64,000 nt of DNA from Bacteroidales bacterium (GCA_009783885.1 WRCN01000004.1:1-64000), one strand, 5' to 3'; counted from the first letter of the stretch, positions 54,589 to 62,851 are shown. The notes: generated by a model not told the origin, from the sequence alone. Translations and numbers: made by a program.

Positions 54589-55152
54589 TCAAATCCCATA
54601 ATGTTTAAATATTCTATCAAGAAAGGGCTTTGGGTTAGCTGCATTGACAATAAGTCCATCTTCACCTTCTGCTCTCCTTTCCTCATTGTACAGTATACGT
54701 AAATACCTGTATGCATTTTTTGCATTTATTCTATCTTTTACTAATCTATCATATATCTTTTCGTAATCTGAAGAACTAAAACTATTCTTGACAATATCAT
54801 TAGCATTTATTCCCATTATAGGAATGAAGCCAGGAAGGTCGTACCTCTGCAATCCTAATACATGATTCACCGACATCTTTTTTTCTGCCTGTTTAATTTC
54901 AGAGAGAATAAGCACTTTAATTTTATCGCTCTTTTCTTTATTAATAAGCACTACTTCGCTCATATTATCAATAAGACGATTGATATTTGCTATGGTATCT
55001 TCAGGATATCTAAAATACATAAACAAATAGTTTATTTTAATAGCAGCTACGGCTTCTTCCTTTGTAAATTGAGAGGCTTCATTGTTTTGAGTAAATCCAC
55101 AATGCCCCAAAATTACAAGGGCGACAAACAAAAATAAAACATTTTTTTTCAT
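54589..55152 (-). CDS. Small secreted hypothetical protein
   Basis: The ATG at 55152 gives 187 residues with a signal peptide (MKKNVLFLFVALVILGHCG, ending FTQ). The remainder is helical and charged (FTKEEAVAAIKINYLFMYF, LSEIKQAEKKMSVNHVLGL) and has no known domain. It lies 88 bases downstream of the GG-leader gene and ends at the terminator, so the two are probably co-expressed. A periplasmic immunity protein or accessory factor for the cargo would fit this position (inference). Confidence 0.65.
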   Translation of the reverse strand: MKKNVLFLFVALVILGHCGFTQNNEASQFTKEEAVAAIKINYLFMYFRYPEDTIANINRLIDNMSEVVLINKEKSDKIKVLILSEIKQAEKKMSVNHVLGLQRYDLPGFIPIMGINANDIVKNSFSSSDYEKIYDRLVKDRINAKNAYRYLRILYNEERRAEGEDGLIVNAANPKPFLDRIFKHYGI

Positions 55153-55240
55153 AATAATTAATTTTGAGTTAATAAGAGAAATACGGCTAATGAACCACAT
55201 AGCACATTGCTAAAAACAATATAAATGAACTTTAACTCCT

Positions 55241-56044
55241 CTATTTAAAGAAAAAGAACCAGTCAAGATCGTCTATGTGGATTTGGCCTTCCTCTCCTAA
55301 TACAGAATCATAATAATCAAAATACATCGTATCTAGATCAAGGTCGAGCAATAGAATGTCATGTCCAGGGCCACCCTCCCCGTCCCCGTGCATATGTCCT
55401 ATTGCATAACCTCCATCACTAAACCAGTTTGCAGCATCAGACCAGGTTATTGTCGGGTCAGTATAGATTTCAAAACCCAGATATGTTAACGCTTCCGCAA
55501 TTTCTTCAACTGTTGCAGCAATACCACCATTCTCACCAGGATCAGTATTAACTCCAGCTTCATTTAAGGCAGCTGTTGCTGTATCAATGGCATCCTCCGC
55601 ACTACCGCCATATTTTTCTTGATAGGCTGTAGCAATAGTGCCAATAGTGCAATGGCCATTCTCTACCACAGGCCTTTCATTATTTTGGTCGTCTGTTCCA
55701 TGATCTCCTGTTCCAGTCCCCTGATCTTGATCTTGATCTTGGTCTTGGTCTTGGTCATTATTGTTATAATCACCATCATAGTCAGACGGATCGTGAGAGT
55801 CAGGATTATCAAAATCTGGATCCCAATGGTCAGGTGTCCAATCATCCCAATCATTTTCAGGAAGATCTGGTTCATCTGGCTCAGGAAGATCTGGTTCATC
55901 TGGCTCAGGAAATTCAGGTGGTTCAGGTGGATTTGGCAGCTCAGGTGGCGGAATACAATCATACCCACCCAAAAGTGTTCTAGTGGCAATCAAATCAATA
56001 GTTGGAATACATAATTCCAATTCCAATAAACTTTTCTTTTTCAT
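55241..56044 (-). CDS. Double-glycine-leader secreted protein with C39-like C-terminal domain
   Basis: The 267-residue protein begins with a leader (MKKKSLLELE... ATRTLLGG) ending in GG at residues 26-27, the cut site for a C39 exporter. The mature part has a Pro/Glu/Asp-rich region with 8-residue repeats (PEPDEPDL), a DQ repeat (about 97-108) and a C-terminal domain (125-267). That domain shows Cys132 in NGHCTIGTIA, His228 in GPGHDILLLD and Asp243/246 in MYFDYYDS, spaced like the Cys-His-Asp of C39 peptidases. The end is DDLDWFFFFK. It is probably the exported cargo, perhaps a toxin or protease. It has its own promoter at 56084-56115. Confidence 0.75.
   Translation of the reverse strand: MKKKSLLELELCIPTIDLIATRTLLGGYDCIPPPELPNPPEPPEFPEPDEPDLPEPDEPDLPENDWDDWTPDHWDPDFDNPDSHDPSDYDGDYNNNDQDQDQDQDQDQGTGTGDHGTDDQNNERPVVENGHCTIGTIATAYQEKYGGSAEDAIDTATAALNEAGVNTDPGENGGIAATVEEIAEALTYLGFEIYTDPTITWSDAANWFSDGGYAIGHMHGDGEGGPGHDILLLDLDLDTMYFDYYDSVLGEEGQIHIDDLDWFFFFK
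55860..55907. repeat. Two perfect 24-bp tandem repeats in the cargo gene
   Basis: The unit ggaagatctggttcatctgg plus ctca occurs twice back to back and encodes the repeated PEPDEPDL. Partial copies lie on both sides, so unit number may vary between strains. Confidence 0.9.
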
Positions 56045-56083
56045 ATTTACACTTATTTATTTGGTTTGTTTAGGGACAGGCCA

Positions 56084-56115
56084 CAAAGATACAAATAAAA
56101 AACGAAATAACAAAA
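56084..56115 (-). promoter_or_regulatory. Promoter of the GG-leader gene
   Basis: On the minus strand TTTTG (56111-56115) and TATCTTTG (56084-56091) are 19 bases apart, a full Bacteroidota promoter, 39 bases before the start codon. Confidence 0.75.
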
Positions 56116-56140
56116 TAAAACAAAAAAAAAGTAAAAATCT

Positions 56141-57715
56141 TTAGTAATTTAACTTGAGAGTTTTTTCCACATTATATGCTATACTAAATTTTTCTATTGG
56201 ATTAAGATGAAAAAGCGATAGTATATGGTTAGTAATGTTTGTTTTTAATATTTGCTTCGTTTCTTTTGTGTTCCATATGGGATTTAAAATCTGTTGTTCA
56301 CAATTAATATTTATTATTACATCAGAAATTTCACTGTATAGTTTTTGAAGTAATTCGTAATTAGCAATGTTTGCTAAGCTATCCTTTGTCGATAATTTTA
56401 ATAATTGCGATTTATTTTTTACAAAAACAGATTCGTAATAGCTAATAGTTACTTCTTTTATATCAGGTAACTGATTAATATTATAAAGAGCATTCGGGTC
56501 GATTACTTCCGGCAGTAATGATTCACAATAATCACTCAGAAACTTATGTCTGTCAGTCTCAGTATTAAAAATTGTCTTTACAAATTGCAACAAAAAATCG
56601 GTGGCTAACAACAATAATATGTTCCGTTTATCATCTGCGTCATCTTCTACAATAGTTTTAAATATAAAACTTGAAATGGATTCGTAGTAAGGCAATAACT
56701 TTTTTAATATTTCCTCCCCTCCAAAATATAAGCCTTCAAAATACAGTGTTTTGTAAGGGAACGACATTCGAATATCTTTCCGAATATTATTTTCTGTGAT
56801 CGTTTTTCTATATTCATTGATACGTTCGAGAATAGATTTACTCTCTTGTAGCTCACTGTATACAGCCAAATACACTCCTGCTTCCATTAATTGGTTTTTC
56901 CCAATATAAAAATTATGACACGAGCAATCAGAACATAGACTGGTAATATTTGTAATAATTTTAAACACCTCATTTTGGTAAATGGTATGATTTGGGAAAA
57001 ATACCATTACTTGTCGTTCAGGAGGAACTAACCATACATAATCTGAAGTATGTTTCGTAGTTGCATTTCCAAAGTGAGCTAACAGTTTGTTAGTTGTTGA
57101 CGTAAAATGTGAAACATCTTTTGTTTTTATGAACATATTGAAAGCATCTACCAGTTGTTTAAGTGTGGTTTCAGAATCATTAACTGCTCGTCCTAAATGT
57201 TTACCTGTAGACAACTGCATTCTACCTGATAATAATTGTGTTGTGTGTTTTAAAATATCAACAGCACAAAACAACTTTTCTTCCTCTGTAGAAGCCACTT
57301 GTAAATCTTCAAGATTTTTAGTAATGAAATTTTGCAAATTCAAGATTTCGTGTTCACTAATACACGAACCCGCATGCATTGCAAATGTTTTTAATCGCTT
57401 CAATAAAGAATTCGAATCGTCCAAAATAATTATACCTTTTTTAAACATAGAAATATAGATTCCTTCACCTTTTAAAGCATTTTCCATGAGAATTAAAGGC
57501 ACTTTGAAATAGGGGAAAAATAATAATTGGTATTTTTTTTCATTATATACAACGGTTTCATAAATAACTCTATTAGTCAACTTGGAAACAAGAATAACAT
57601 CTACATCTGAATTTGCCAAAGCGCGATTTTCGGCATAGCTCCCGGTAAGTATTATTCCGTCTATATGGTTTAAGTTAACAAAGCGAGAAATAACTTCAAC
57701 AAGTTGTTTATTCAT
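56141..57715 (-). CDS. MNT-type nucleotidyltransferase with large helical C-terminal part
   Basis: The 524-residue protein has a pol-beta-type nucleotidyltransferase start: GSYAEN (Gly25-Ser26) and NSDVDV (Asp37, Asp39), which bind the nucleotide and two metal ions. The third carboxylate expected in the next strand (YQLLFFPYF) is not obvious. The C-terminal 380 residues are helical with no known domain and include a Cys pair (LCSDCSC). Such enzymes AMPylate proteins, tRNA or small molecules. It is the first gene of the island; a promoter lies at 57775-57782. A broken copy of its start is at 54544. Confidence 0.75.
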   Translation of the reverse strand: MNKQLVEVISRFVNLNHIDGIILTGSYAENRALANSDVDVILVSKLTNRVIYETVVYNEKKYQLLFFPYFKVPLILMENALKGEGIYISMFKKGIIILDDSNSLLKRLKTFAMHAGSCISEHEILNLQNFITKNLEDLQVASTEEEKLFCAVDILKHTTQLLSGRMQLSTGKHLGRAVNDSETTLKQLVDAFNMFIKTKDVSHFTSTTNKLLAHFGNATTKHTSDYVWLVPPERQVMVFFPNHTIYQNEVFKIITNITSLCSDCSCHNFYIGKNQLMEAGVYLAVYSELQESKSILERINEYRKTITENNIRKDIRMSFPYKTLYFEGLYFGGEEILKKLLPYYESISSFIFKTIVEDDADDKRNILLLLATDFLLQFVKTIFNTETDRHKFLSDYCESLLPEVIDPNALYNINQLPDIKEVTISYYESVFVKNKSQLLKLSTKDSLANIANYELLQKLYSEISDVIININCEQQILNPIWNTKETKQILKTNITNHILSLFHLNPIEKFSIAYNVEKTLKLNY

Positions 57716-57774
57716 TATTTAATTTATGAGAGTTTTAGCTCGTGTTTAACTATTATATTGATTGTTATCGGCTG

Positions 57775-57782
57775 CAAAAATA
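57775..57782 (-). promoter_or_regulatory. -7 element of the nucleotidyltransferase gene
   Basis: The minus strand reads TATTTTTG, 59 bases upstream of the start codon at 57715. Confidence 0.55.
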
Positions 57783-57850
57783 CAAATAAAAAATGAATTG
57801 AGCAATAAAATTATTTTAAAAACTTTACAACTCTTTTCGACATTTTACAT

Positions 57851-58056
57851 GGCAGGGTAGCAGGCAGCAGGTATTGCAGTGATATTCTATTTATTACCCC
57901 TGCTATTTTCCAATAATAGAGAAAGTGGCAGGATAAACTATCATAGCAGTTCTGCTACCCTGCTACCTTCCTGCCAAGATAAAAAAAGAGTACCATAGCA
58001 GGATTATTTTTCTAAAAATCATCTCTTTATATTAACCCTGCTATGACTGCTATGAA
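57851..58056. repeat. Cluster of CCTGCTA/TAGCAGG repeats in both orientations
   Basis: Within 206 bases the heptamer occurs repeatedly: cagggtagcaggcagcagg (57853-57871), cccctgcta (57897-57905), tctgctaccctgctacc (57951-57967), catagcagga (57994-58003) and accctgctatg (58035-58045), with shorter relatives between. The pieces form several inverted repeats. The 57716-58173 gap holds only this cluster, the promoter at 57775 and a terminator; no gene. It could be a replication origin or a regulator-binding array. Confidence 0.6.
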
Positions 58057-58108
58057 GAAGTTGTAAAACTTAATAATGGATTGCATTTTTCAAAAAAAAT
58101 CAAAAAAA

Positions 58109-58130
58109 AGTCCCCGAAAATTCGGGGACT
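58109..58130 (-). terminator. Terminator of the integrase/VirE block
   Basis: A 10-bp perfect stem (agtccccgaa and ttcggggact) with a 2-base loop is followed on the minus strand by a T-run; it lies 44 bases after the VirE-type gene stop. Confidence 0.85.
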
Positions 58131-58173
58131 GAAACGGCATCGTTTTTGATTTATTTTACTTCGCCAAGTGAAA

Positions 58174-59601
58174 CTATTTTTTTGCCGTTTGTTGTTCATA
58201 GATTTGTTCATTGTTGAGTTGGATAACAGAATATACCCATTTTTGTTGATTTCCGCTCGTTAGTCGCCACTTCTCGAAGCCATGCTTAATGAGCGCTTCG
58301 CCAAGCGTTTTTTGTCGAATACGAACGTTTGTATTGATTTGGATGATTGATAAAATTTCGGCAGGTTGCAGGTAGTGTGTTGCCAAATCTCGATGCTCCG
58401 GTTTGGCAAAGTATTTGAGCAAAAATTGTTCTTCCATACTAATAACTTGAAACTCGGCGTTGGAAGCGTGGAGTTGTTCGATTTCATCTCTGGAAAACCA
58501 ATACTGAAGGTTACTTTTGAAAAGATGATATGCTTGTTTCCAAACTAAATCCATATTCAATTCTTTGGCTTTTTCAATATGAATTTTTACGACTTCAAAT
58601 GCCAAAAAACGCCGTGAGCCTGTTGGGTCAGTCAAAAATTCATTGCCGTTCACAGACCCCATAAATGAGCATACATGGGGGTATTCTTGGATGAAAACGT
58701 CATAAGGTCTGCGATATTTCACGTTCGGTGCGGTTATCATATTTTTTAAGTCATTCTCATCTTTTTTGTTGAGTTGTTTAAGTTGATCATCCACGTTTAC
58801 CAGTAAAAATTCGGCAAGCAAGGTCTGTGTATCTTTGTTTGATGGATCAATTTTACCTGTGTAGAGATATTGCCGAAGTCCAACCGGACAAAGATTATCA
58901 AGCCAAGTGGTTTTGAAAGCTCCTTGCTCGCCTGTTAGCACTAACATTGTATGGTTCTTACAATTCTCGTCTATCATAGCGTTTGCAACAACGGCAACGA
59001 GCCATTTTTTGAGATATTCCGCCCATTTTTCAGAGTTTTTTGTTTCAACTGTGTTTGCCAATTCGAGAATGTAGTTCGTTTCTTTTTCGTTGTACTGGGG
59101 CAATTGCTCAAAATATTCTTTGATTGGGTTTGAAATGATAGAATAATCCGAAAATAAAATTTCGTTTAGTGCGTCCCTCGAAGTTTTTACGCCCCGCGAA
59201 CGAATGTAGCGGTTGATGGAGTTCATCGAGTATCGTTCGAGCGGTGCAAAGTTTTCCATTTGACCACGAATAAGGTATTCCGGCTTTTGTTTGATAATGT
59301 TGAAACGACAATCCATAAACGTATCTAAAAGCATCTCAATCTCCTCGTATTGTCCTAAATCTTTTTGTTTGTCAAAAAACGTCATATTTAACGCTTTCCG
59401 AACATCTGTTAGAGTTACTGAAATTCCGTTATCTAACAGTTCCGTATGAAACGATTTTACAACTTCCGGCGTAATGTCTGCAAAATCTTTTTCGCCATGA
59501 TTTTTGAATTGCGTTCTGCCGGATTCGACATTAAACAAAAGGTCATATTTTGCCTCTAACGATTTTTTGATAATATCAATTTTGCCGTATTTAACTTGCA
59601 T
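58174..59601 (-). CDS. VirE/D5-like ATPase (virulence-associated E family)
   Basis: The 475-residue protein contains the VirE-family P-loop part: LVLTGEQGAFKTTWLDNL (Walker A), VNVDDQLKQLNKKDENDL, CSFMGSVNGNEFLTDPTGSRRF and FEVVKI. These superfamily 3-like helicases act in replication of plasmids, phages and Bacteroidota islands. The N-terminal half lacks a visible primase domain. It overlaps the small upstream gene by 11 bases and its operon begins at the helix-turn-helix gene. Confidence 0.85.
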   Translation of the reverse strand: MQVKYGKIDIIKKSLEAKYDLLFNVESGRTQFKNHGEKDFADITPEVVKSFHTELLDNGISVTLTDVRKALNMTFFDKQKDLGQYEEIEMLLDTFMDCRFNIIKQKPEYLIRGQMENFAPLERYSMNSINRYIRSRGVKTSRDALNEILFSDYSIISNPIKEYFEQLPQYNEKETNYILELANTVETKNSEKWAEYLKKWLVAVVANAMIDENCKNHTMLVLTGEQGAFKTTWLDNLCPVGLRQYLYTGKIDPSNKDTQTLLAEFLLVNVDDQLKQLNKKDENDLKNMITAPNVKYRRPYDVFIQEYPHVCSFMGSVNGNEFLTDPTGSRRFLAFEVVKIHIEKAKELNMDLVWKQAYHLFKSNLQYWFSRDEIEQLHASNAEFQVISMEEQFLLKYFAKPEHRDLATHYLQPAEILSIIQINTNVRIRQKTLGEALIKHGFEKWRLTSGNQQKWVYSVIQLNNEQIYEQQTAKK

Positions 59602-59974
59602 TTGTAGGATTTGTAGAGTTCTTTTTTTGGAAACGTTGCGGAATTTTATATTCGCCTAAATAATATGCTCGCTTACAAAGGCGAACCAATTCCTCTATGT
59701 CTATTATCGAATAATAAAACATTTCATCTTCCGAAAGTCCGTGTAATAGCAACGTGTATTTGAGTTTATTGATTTCTGTAAATTGTTCAGCATTGTGCTG
59801 TTGCTGTTGCTGTATTTCTTTTTTTTGTGCCAAAAACAGTCCATCAACTTGTTCAAGGTCTGCAATATCTTGTAGTAAATACTCACGCAGGTACGGTGTG
59901 CGCACGTAGCTCAACCGTTTAGTTTTTATTTCAATAAATTGCTGAATGGATTGTATTCGAGATTGTTTTTTCAT
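59591..59974 (-). CDS. Small hypothetical protein of the replication block
   Basis: A 127-residue product, helical, with a Gln-rich stretch (KKEIQQQQQHNAEQF). No signal or motif. It overlaps the VirE gene (11 bases) and the helix-turn-helix gene (ATGA at 59971-59974), so it is translated with them. Function unknown; possibly a primase-like or adaptor subunit by position only. Confidence 0.65.
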   Translation of the reverse strand: MKKQSRIQSIQQFIEIKTKRLSYVRTPYLREYLLQDIADLEQVDGLFLAQKKEIQQQQQHNAEQFTEINKLKYTLLLHGLSEDEMFYYSIIDIEELVRLCKRAYYLGEYKIPQRFQKKNSTNPTNAS

Positions 59975-60333
59975 TTTTTACCCTCTTTCAAGTCATAAAA
60001 TGCTTGTGCTTCATCACGGATTTGGGCGTTGGATTTGATTTTTCCTTTTTGAAATTCTCTATCACGCCACTCCCTGCATTCTTTTAGATTAAAAAGCAAT
60101 CTCGCACCAATACGGCTGTGTGGCAATTCGCCCAAACAACATTTGTTGTAAATGGTTTGTTTTTTCCATTGCGGAAAAATCCGTTCACGAATTTGGTTAA
60201 TATCAACAAATCTATCTTCATCCGGCTGCTGCTCCGGTGTTATTAATTTGTCGATTTTTTGATTTAAGATTTCGATTTGTTCAAAAATCGTTTTTACTGC
60301 TTGGGGCAGCGTGTCGAATGTGATTTCTTGCAT
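59971..60333 (-). CDS. Helix-turn-helix (excisionase-like) DNA-binding protein
   Basis: The 120-residue protein has a MerR/HTH_17-like domain at about 45-95: VDINQIRERIFPQWKKQTIY, GELPHSRIGARLLFNLKECR and EWRDREF. This is the usual small regulator or excisionase of Bacteroidota islands. The N-terminal part is a coiled coil. It leads the VirE operon, and an inverted repeat upstream (60391-60417) could be its operator. Confidence 0.8.
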   Translation of the reverse strand: MQEITFDTLPQAVKTIFEQIEILNQKIDKLITPEQQPDEDRFVDINQIRERIFPQWKKQTIYNKCCLGELPHSRIGARLLFNLKECREWRDREFQKGKIKSNAQIRDEAQAFYDLKEGKK

Positions 60334-60390
60334 AATTGTTTGGAGTTTTGGGACTATTAGGTGTATAATGATTATTCAATAAAAACAGAA

Positions 60391-60417
60391 ACCACGACTT
60401 TGGTGTGAAATCGTGGT
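60391..60417. repeat. Inverted repeat upstream of the helix-turn-helix gene
   Basis: accacga (60391-60397) and tcgtggt (60411-60417) flank a 13-base centre, 58 bases upstream of the start codon. A promoter-like gaactttg follows on the minus strand. Possible operator. Confidence 0.45.
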
Positions 60418-60471
60418 GCAAAGTTCCGAAAAAATGTAAGTTACGGGGGGCAGTTTCGGGGTCTGGAAAAT

Positions 60472-61390
60472 TTAATATCGCCCATTTATATCTATTGATA
60501 TTGGAGATTTTAAGTCCAAAAGTATTTTGTTCGCACTTTCTATTTGTTTGTTGTAAAATTCAGAAAAAGAGATGCCTTCTTGTACTGCTTTGTAAATACT
60601 CCGGTAACTGTTTCCGGTTAAAAACGCAATCAATCTGCAAATTTTGGTCAAATCGTTATGTGCTGTGCCTAATTGTAATAATTTCAATAGTTCCAAAATA
60701 ACAACGGAGCGAACTTTGATACTGGCTACATCCATTCCCGATTCATTTTTTTCGATGCCTTCCGTTTCTTGATTTGTAGCCTGTTTTTCGATAGCCGAAA
60801 GCATTATGATTTGGTTGATTAGACTGACTTCGTCCACCATTTGCATCACAATATCTCCCTTGTCTTTTATTTGTTTGTAGTGTGCCAAACACTTGGCATA
60901 AACCAATTTTCGCTTGTTTAAGTCGGTAATTTTATCGGCTATGTTTTTTAGAAAATCAAAACTATCCGTTCTAACCGTGATACACTTTAATTCCTCGATG
61001 ATTAAAGGTTCAAATTCTTGAAAGTAACCAATGTCAATCCTTTGTTTGATACGTGTTAGAAAAAAGTTTAGATTTGAATTTTTGTTCTCGGAAAAGAGTA
61101 AAATCACATAAACGCACGAAAAAATGATACTGGTTTCGCATAATAAAAGTTTCGATTCTACTCTATCCCAAATTTTGAAGGCTATTTGTTCGGGATGCTT
61201 TTCTTTTTCGAGGTGATCGCAAATAGCGTACACTTCATTAAAAATTTCGAGGGGTGTTTTTTTTAGTTTGTCGCGATGCTCGGTTTGGCTGTCCTGAAAA
61301 TTCAGCAAGACTTGATAAATACGAGCATTTAACCCATTGTTTTCAATGTAATCTGCAAGGTTTTTTTTTTGATATTGTGTAGTTTTTCAT
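60472..61390 (-). pseudogene. Hypothetical gene interrupted by an A10 homopolymer frameshift
   Basis: The open frame up to 61308 has no ATG before about residue 155, but clearly coding sequence continues upstream (LADYIENNGLNARIYQVLLN) to a run of ten A's (minus strand, 61361-61370). The only suitable ATG, at 61390, reads MKNYTISKK and would join that frame if one A were skipped. The product would have about 305 residues, helical, with no recognised domain. It starts 24 bases after the integrase stop. A sequencing error, phase variation or slippage would each explain it. Confidence 0.6.
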
Positions 61391-61414
61391 AATGAACTAT
61401 TTCTTGATTTTTTC

Positions 61415-62656
61415 TTACTTTTTGTTGATGTTTAACTTGATGGCGTTGGCTGCTTTTTGTTTTTTCGGATCAACAACTTCGGCGTATATTTGCGTGGTCG
61501 TTATGTTTGTGTGTCCTAACATTTTGCTGAGTGTGTAAAGGTCTGTGCCACTTGAAATTTGCAGAGTTGCGTAGGTGTGGCGGAAACAATGGAACGTGAT
61601 ATGTTTTTTGATTTCGGCTTTTTCTACCCATGCTTTTATAGGTACGTTAATATGAACAGTCGGTAACAGTTTTTGAAAAACATGAGCGTCGGAGCTTTGT
61701 CGTTTTCCGCACAGTTTTAATGCCTGTGGCGAAATGGGTAGATACGTCATATTTTTCGTTTTCTTTTGACGAAATTCTATGCGTGGCTCGTTGGTGTTAT
61801 CGCCGGTGATTTCGTCCCATGTTAGTTTTTTAATATCCGAATGTCGCAAGCCTGTAAGTGCTGAAAAAAGAGCAGCCCTGCGGACTTGATCATTTTTGAA
61901 AGGTGTTTTTGCAAGCAATTCCAATTCCTCAATAGTTAAGCGAACACGGTGCGACTTTTCGCCTTTGATGGGCTGAATTTTTTTGCTCAAGTCGGTAGTT
62001 AAAACTTCATCTTTGTAAGCACGAATTAGCACCGTTTTGAACTGTGTTAAATATAGCTTTTGAGTGTTTGGAGCAAGCGTTTTTCCTTTTTCGTTTTTGT
62101 TTGTTATTAGGTAATTGCGATATTTTTCTAACCATTCCGCATTTAAATCACCGATACGGACTGATTTACCACCTGTAAAATCTTGTATTCGGTCTATCAT
62201 TGCTTGCCATTGGATATGAACACCCTCGCCAACGTCGACACTTCTACGTTTTATCAAATCACGGAGATATTCAATAAAATCCATATCGGCTTTGCGATCG
62301 GCTTCTTTCTTTTGTAAAAACAATTCGGGATACAATGCTTTATTATCAAAGTCCGATTGCTTGATTTTACAAAAATCTTGTGCAAACTTGCAAGCCTCTT
62401 TGTCGCTGTCGCTCCGGCATTGGATTATGCCATCTACATTGCGTTTAGGTTGATACTTACCGCCTCTTGTTGGGCGTTCTTTGTCCCAAATAGGCGTTGT
62501 GATGATACGATTCAGCGATGAAAATTGTCGCTGTGGGATTTTGGAGTTTTCGACAAAAACAGGGTACGATTCAATCAAAAGATAAAACTCATTTTTTCTG
62601 TGTTTTGATTTTTGAAGTTTGACCGTGCATTTTGTACGGAGATACTTGTTTTTCAT
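61415..62656 (-). CDS. Tyrosine recombinase (integrase)
   Basis: The 413-residue protein has the layout of Bacteroidota integrases: an N-terminal arm-binding domain (about 1-100), a core-binding domain (130-215) and the catalytic domain. Catalytic residues: Arg in TGLRHSDIKKLTW, HxxR in FHCFRHTYATL, His in MLGHTNITTT and nucleophile Tyr in QIYAEV. It should recombine the 28-bp repeats at both ends of the element. The start is 29 bases from the right repeat. No directionality partner is adjacent, but the helix-turn-helix gene could serve. Confidence 0.93.
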   Translation of the reverse strand: MKNKYLRTKCTVKLQKSKHRKNEFYLLIESYPVFVENSKIPQRQFSSLNRIITTPIWDKERPTRGGKYQPKRNVDGIIQCRSDSDKEACKFAQDFCKIKQSDFDNKALYPELFLQKKEADRKADMDFIEYLRDLIKRRSVDVGEGVHIQWQAMIDRIQDFTGGKSVRIGDLNAEWLEKYRNYLITNKNEKGKTLAPNTQKLYLTQFKTVLIRAYKDEVLTTDLSKKIQPIKGEKSHRVRLTIEELELLAKTPFKNDQVRRAALFSALTGLRHSDIKKLTWDEITGDNTNEPRIEFRQKKTKNMTYLPISPQALKLCGKRQSSDAHVFQKLLPTVHINVPIKAWVEKAEIKKHITFHCFRHTYATLQISSGTDLYTLSKMLGHTNITTTQIYAEVVDPKKQKAANAIKLNINKK

Positions 62657-62684
62657 GGTGTTTTCTTTTTAAAGTATATTAGTG

Positions 62685-62712
62685 TTTTGTTCTGCAAGTG
62701 TTCTGCAAATAT
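62685..62712. repeat. Right attachment-site copy (att)
   Basis: Direct repeat of 20092-20119 with one mismatch (G at 62698). On the minus strand, bases 62706-62713 read TATATTTG, a -7 element 50 bases before the integrase start; the last two bases of the motif come from the flank side. Confidence 0.8.
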
Positions 62713-62843
62713 ACGATAAAAAGTAGTAAAAGTAACGAAAACGGCGGGAAAACCGCTCTGCGTTTAGCATCTAAAATCCTATTGAATGCCTTGTTATTGG
62801 TAAATCTTTGGGATTTAAGTGAAAAAAACGTAGGTTATTTTTG

Positions 62844-62851
62844 CAAAGATA
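62844..62851 (-). promoter_or_regulatory. Chromosomal -7 element pointing into the element
   Basis: The minus strand reads TATCTTTG in the canonical gcaaagatacg context. It lies outside the right repeat and points towards the integrase; before insertion it would have pointed to the BIG2 lipoprotein gene. Confidence 0.55.

Larger units (their letters stand above)
20105..62698. mobile_element. Integrated phage-like element, about 42.6 kb
   Basis: A 28-bp near-identical direct repeat borders the segment and a tyrosine recombinase gene starts 29 bases inside the right copy, the usual layout for site-specific integration. All recognised genes inside run on the minus strand; the interior looks more AT-rich and lacks the GTAGGGGCG hairpins of the left flank. 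It carries an integrase/replication block, a peptide-secretion island with RNA ligases, a phage-like block with lysis genes, and a sensor-kinase operon. No relaxase, coupling protein or Tra gene was seen, so it is not an ICE of known type; no terminase, portal or tail gene was seen either. Boundaries are given at the mismatch inside the repeats. Confidence 0.75.

Noticed and set aside
20105-62698. Integrative conjugative element
   Set aside because: No relaxase, coupling protein or Tra/VirB gene is visible in any frame; integrase and VirE-type genes alone are shared by non-conjugative islands and phages.
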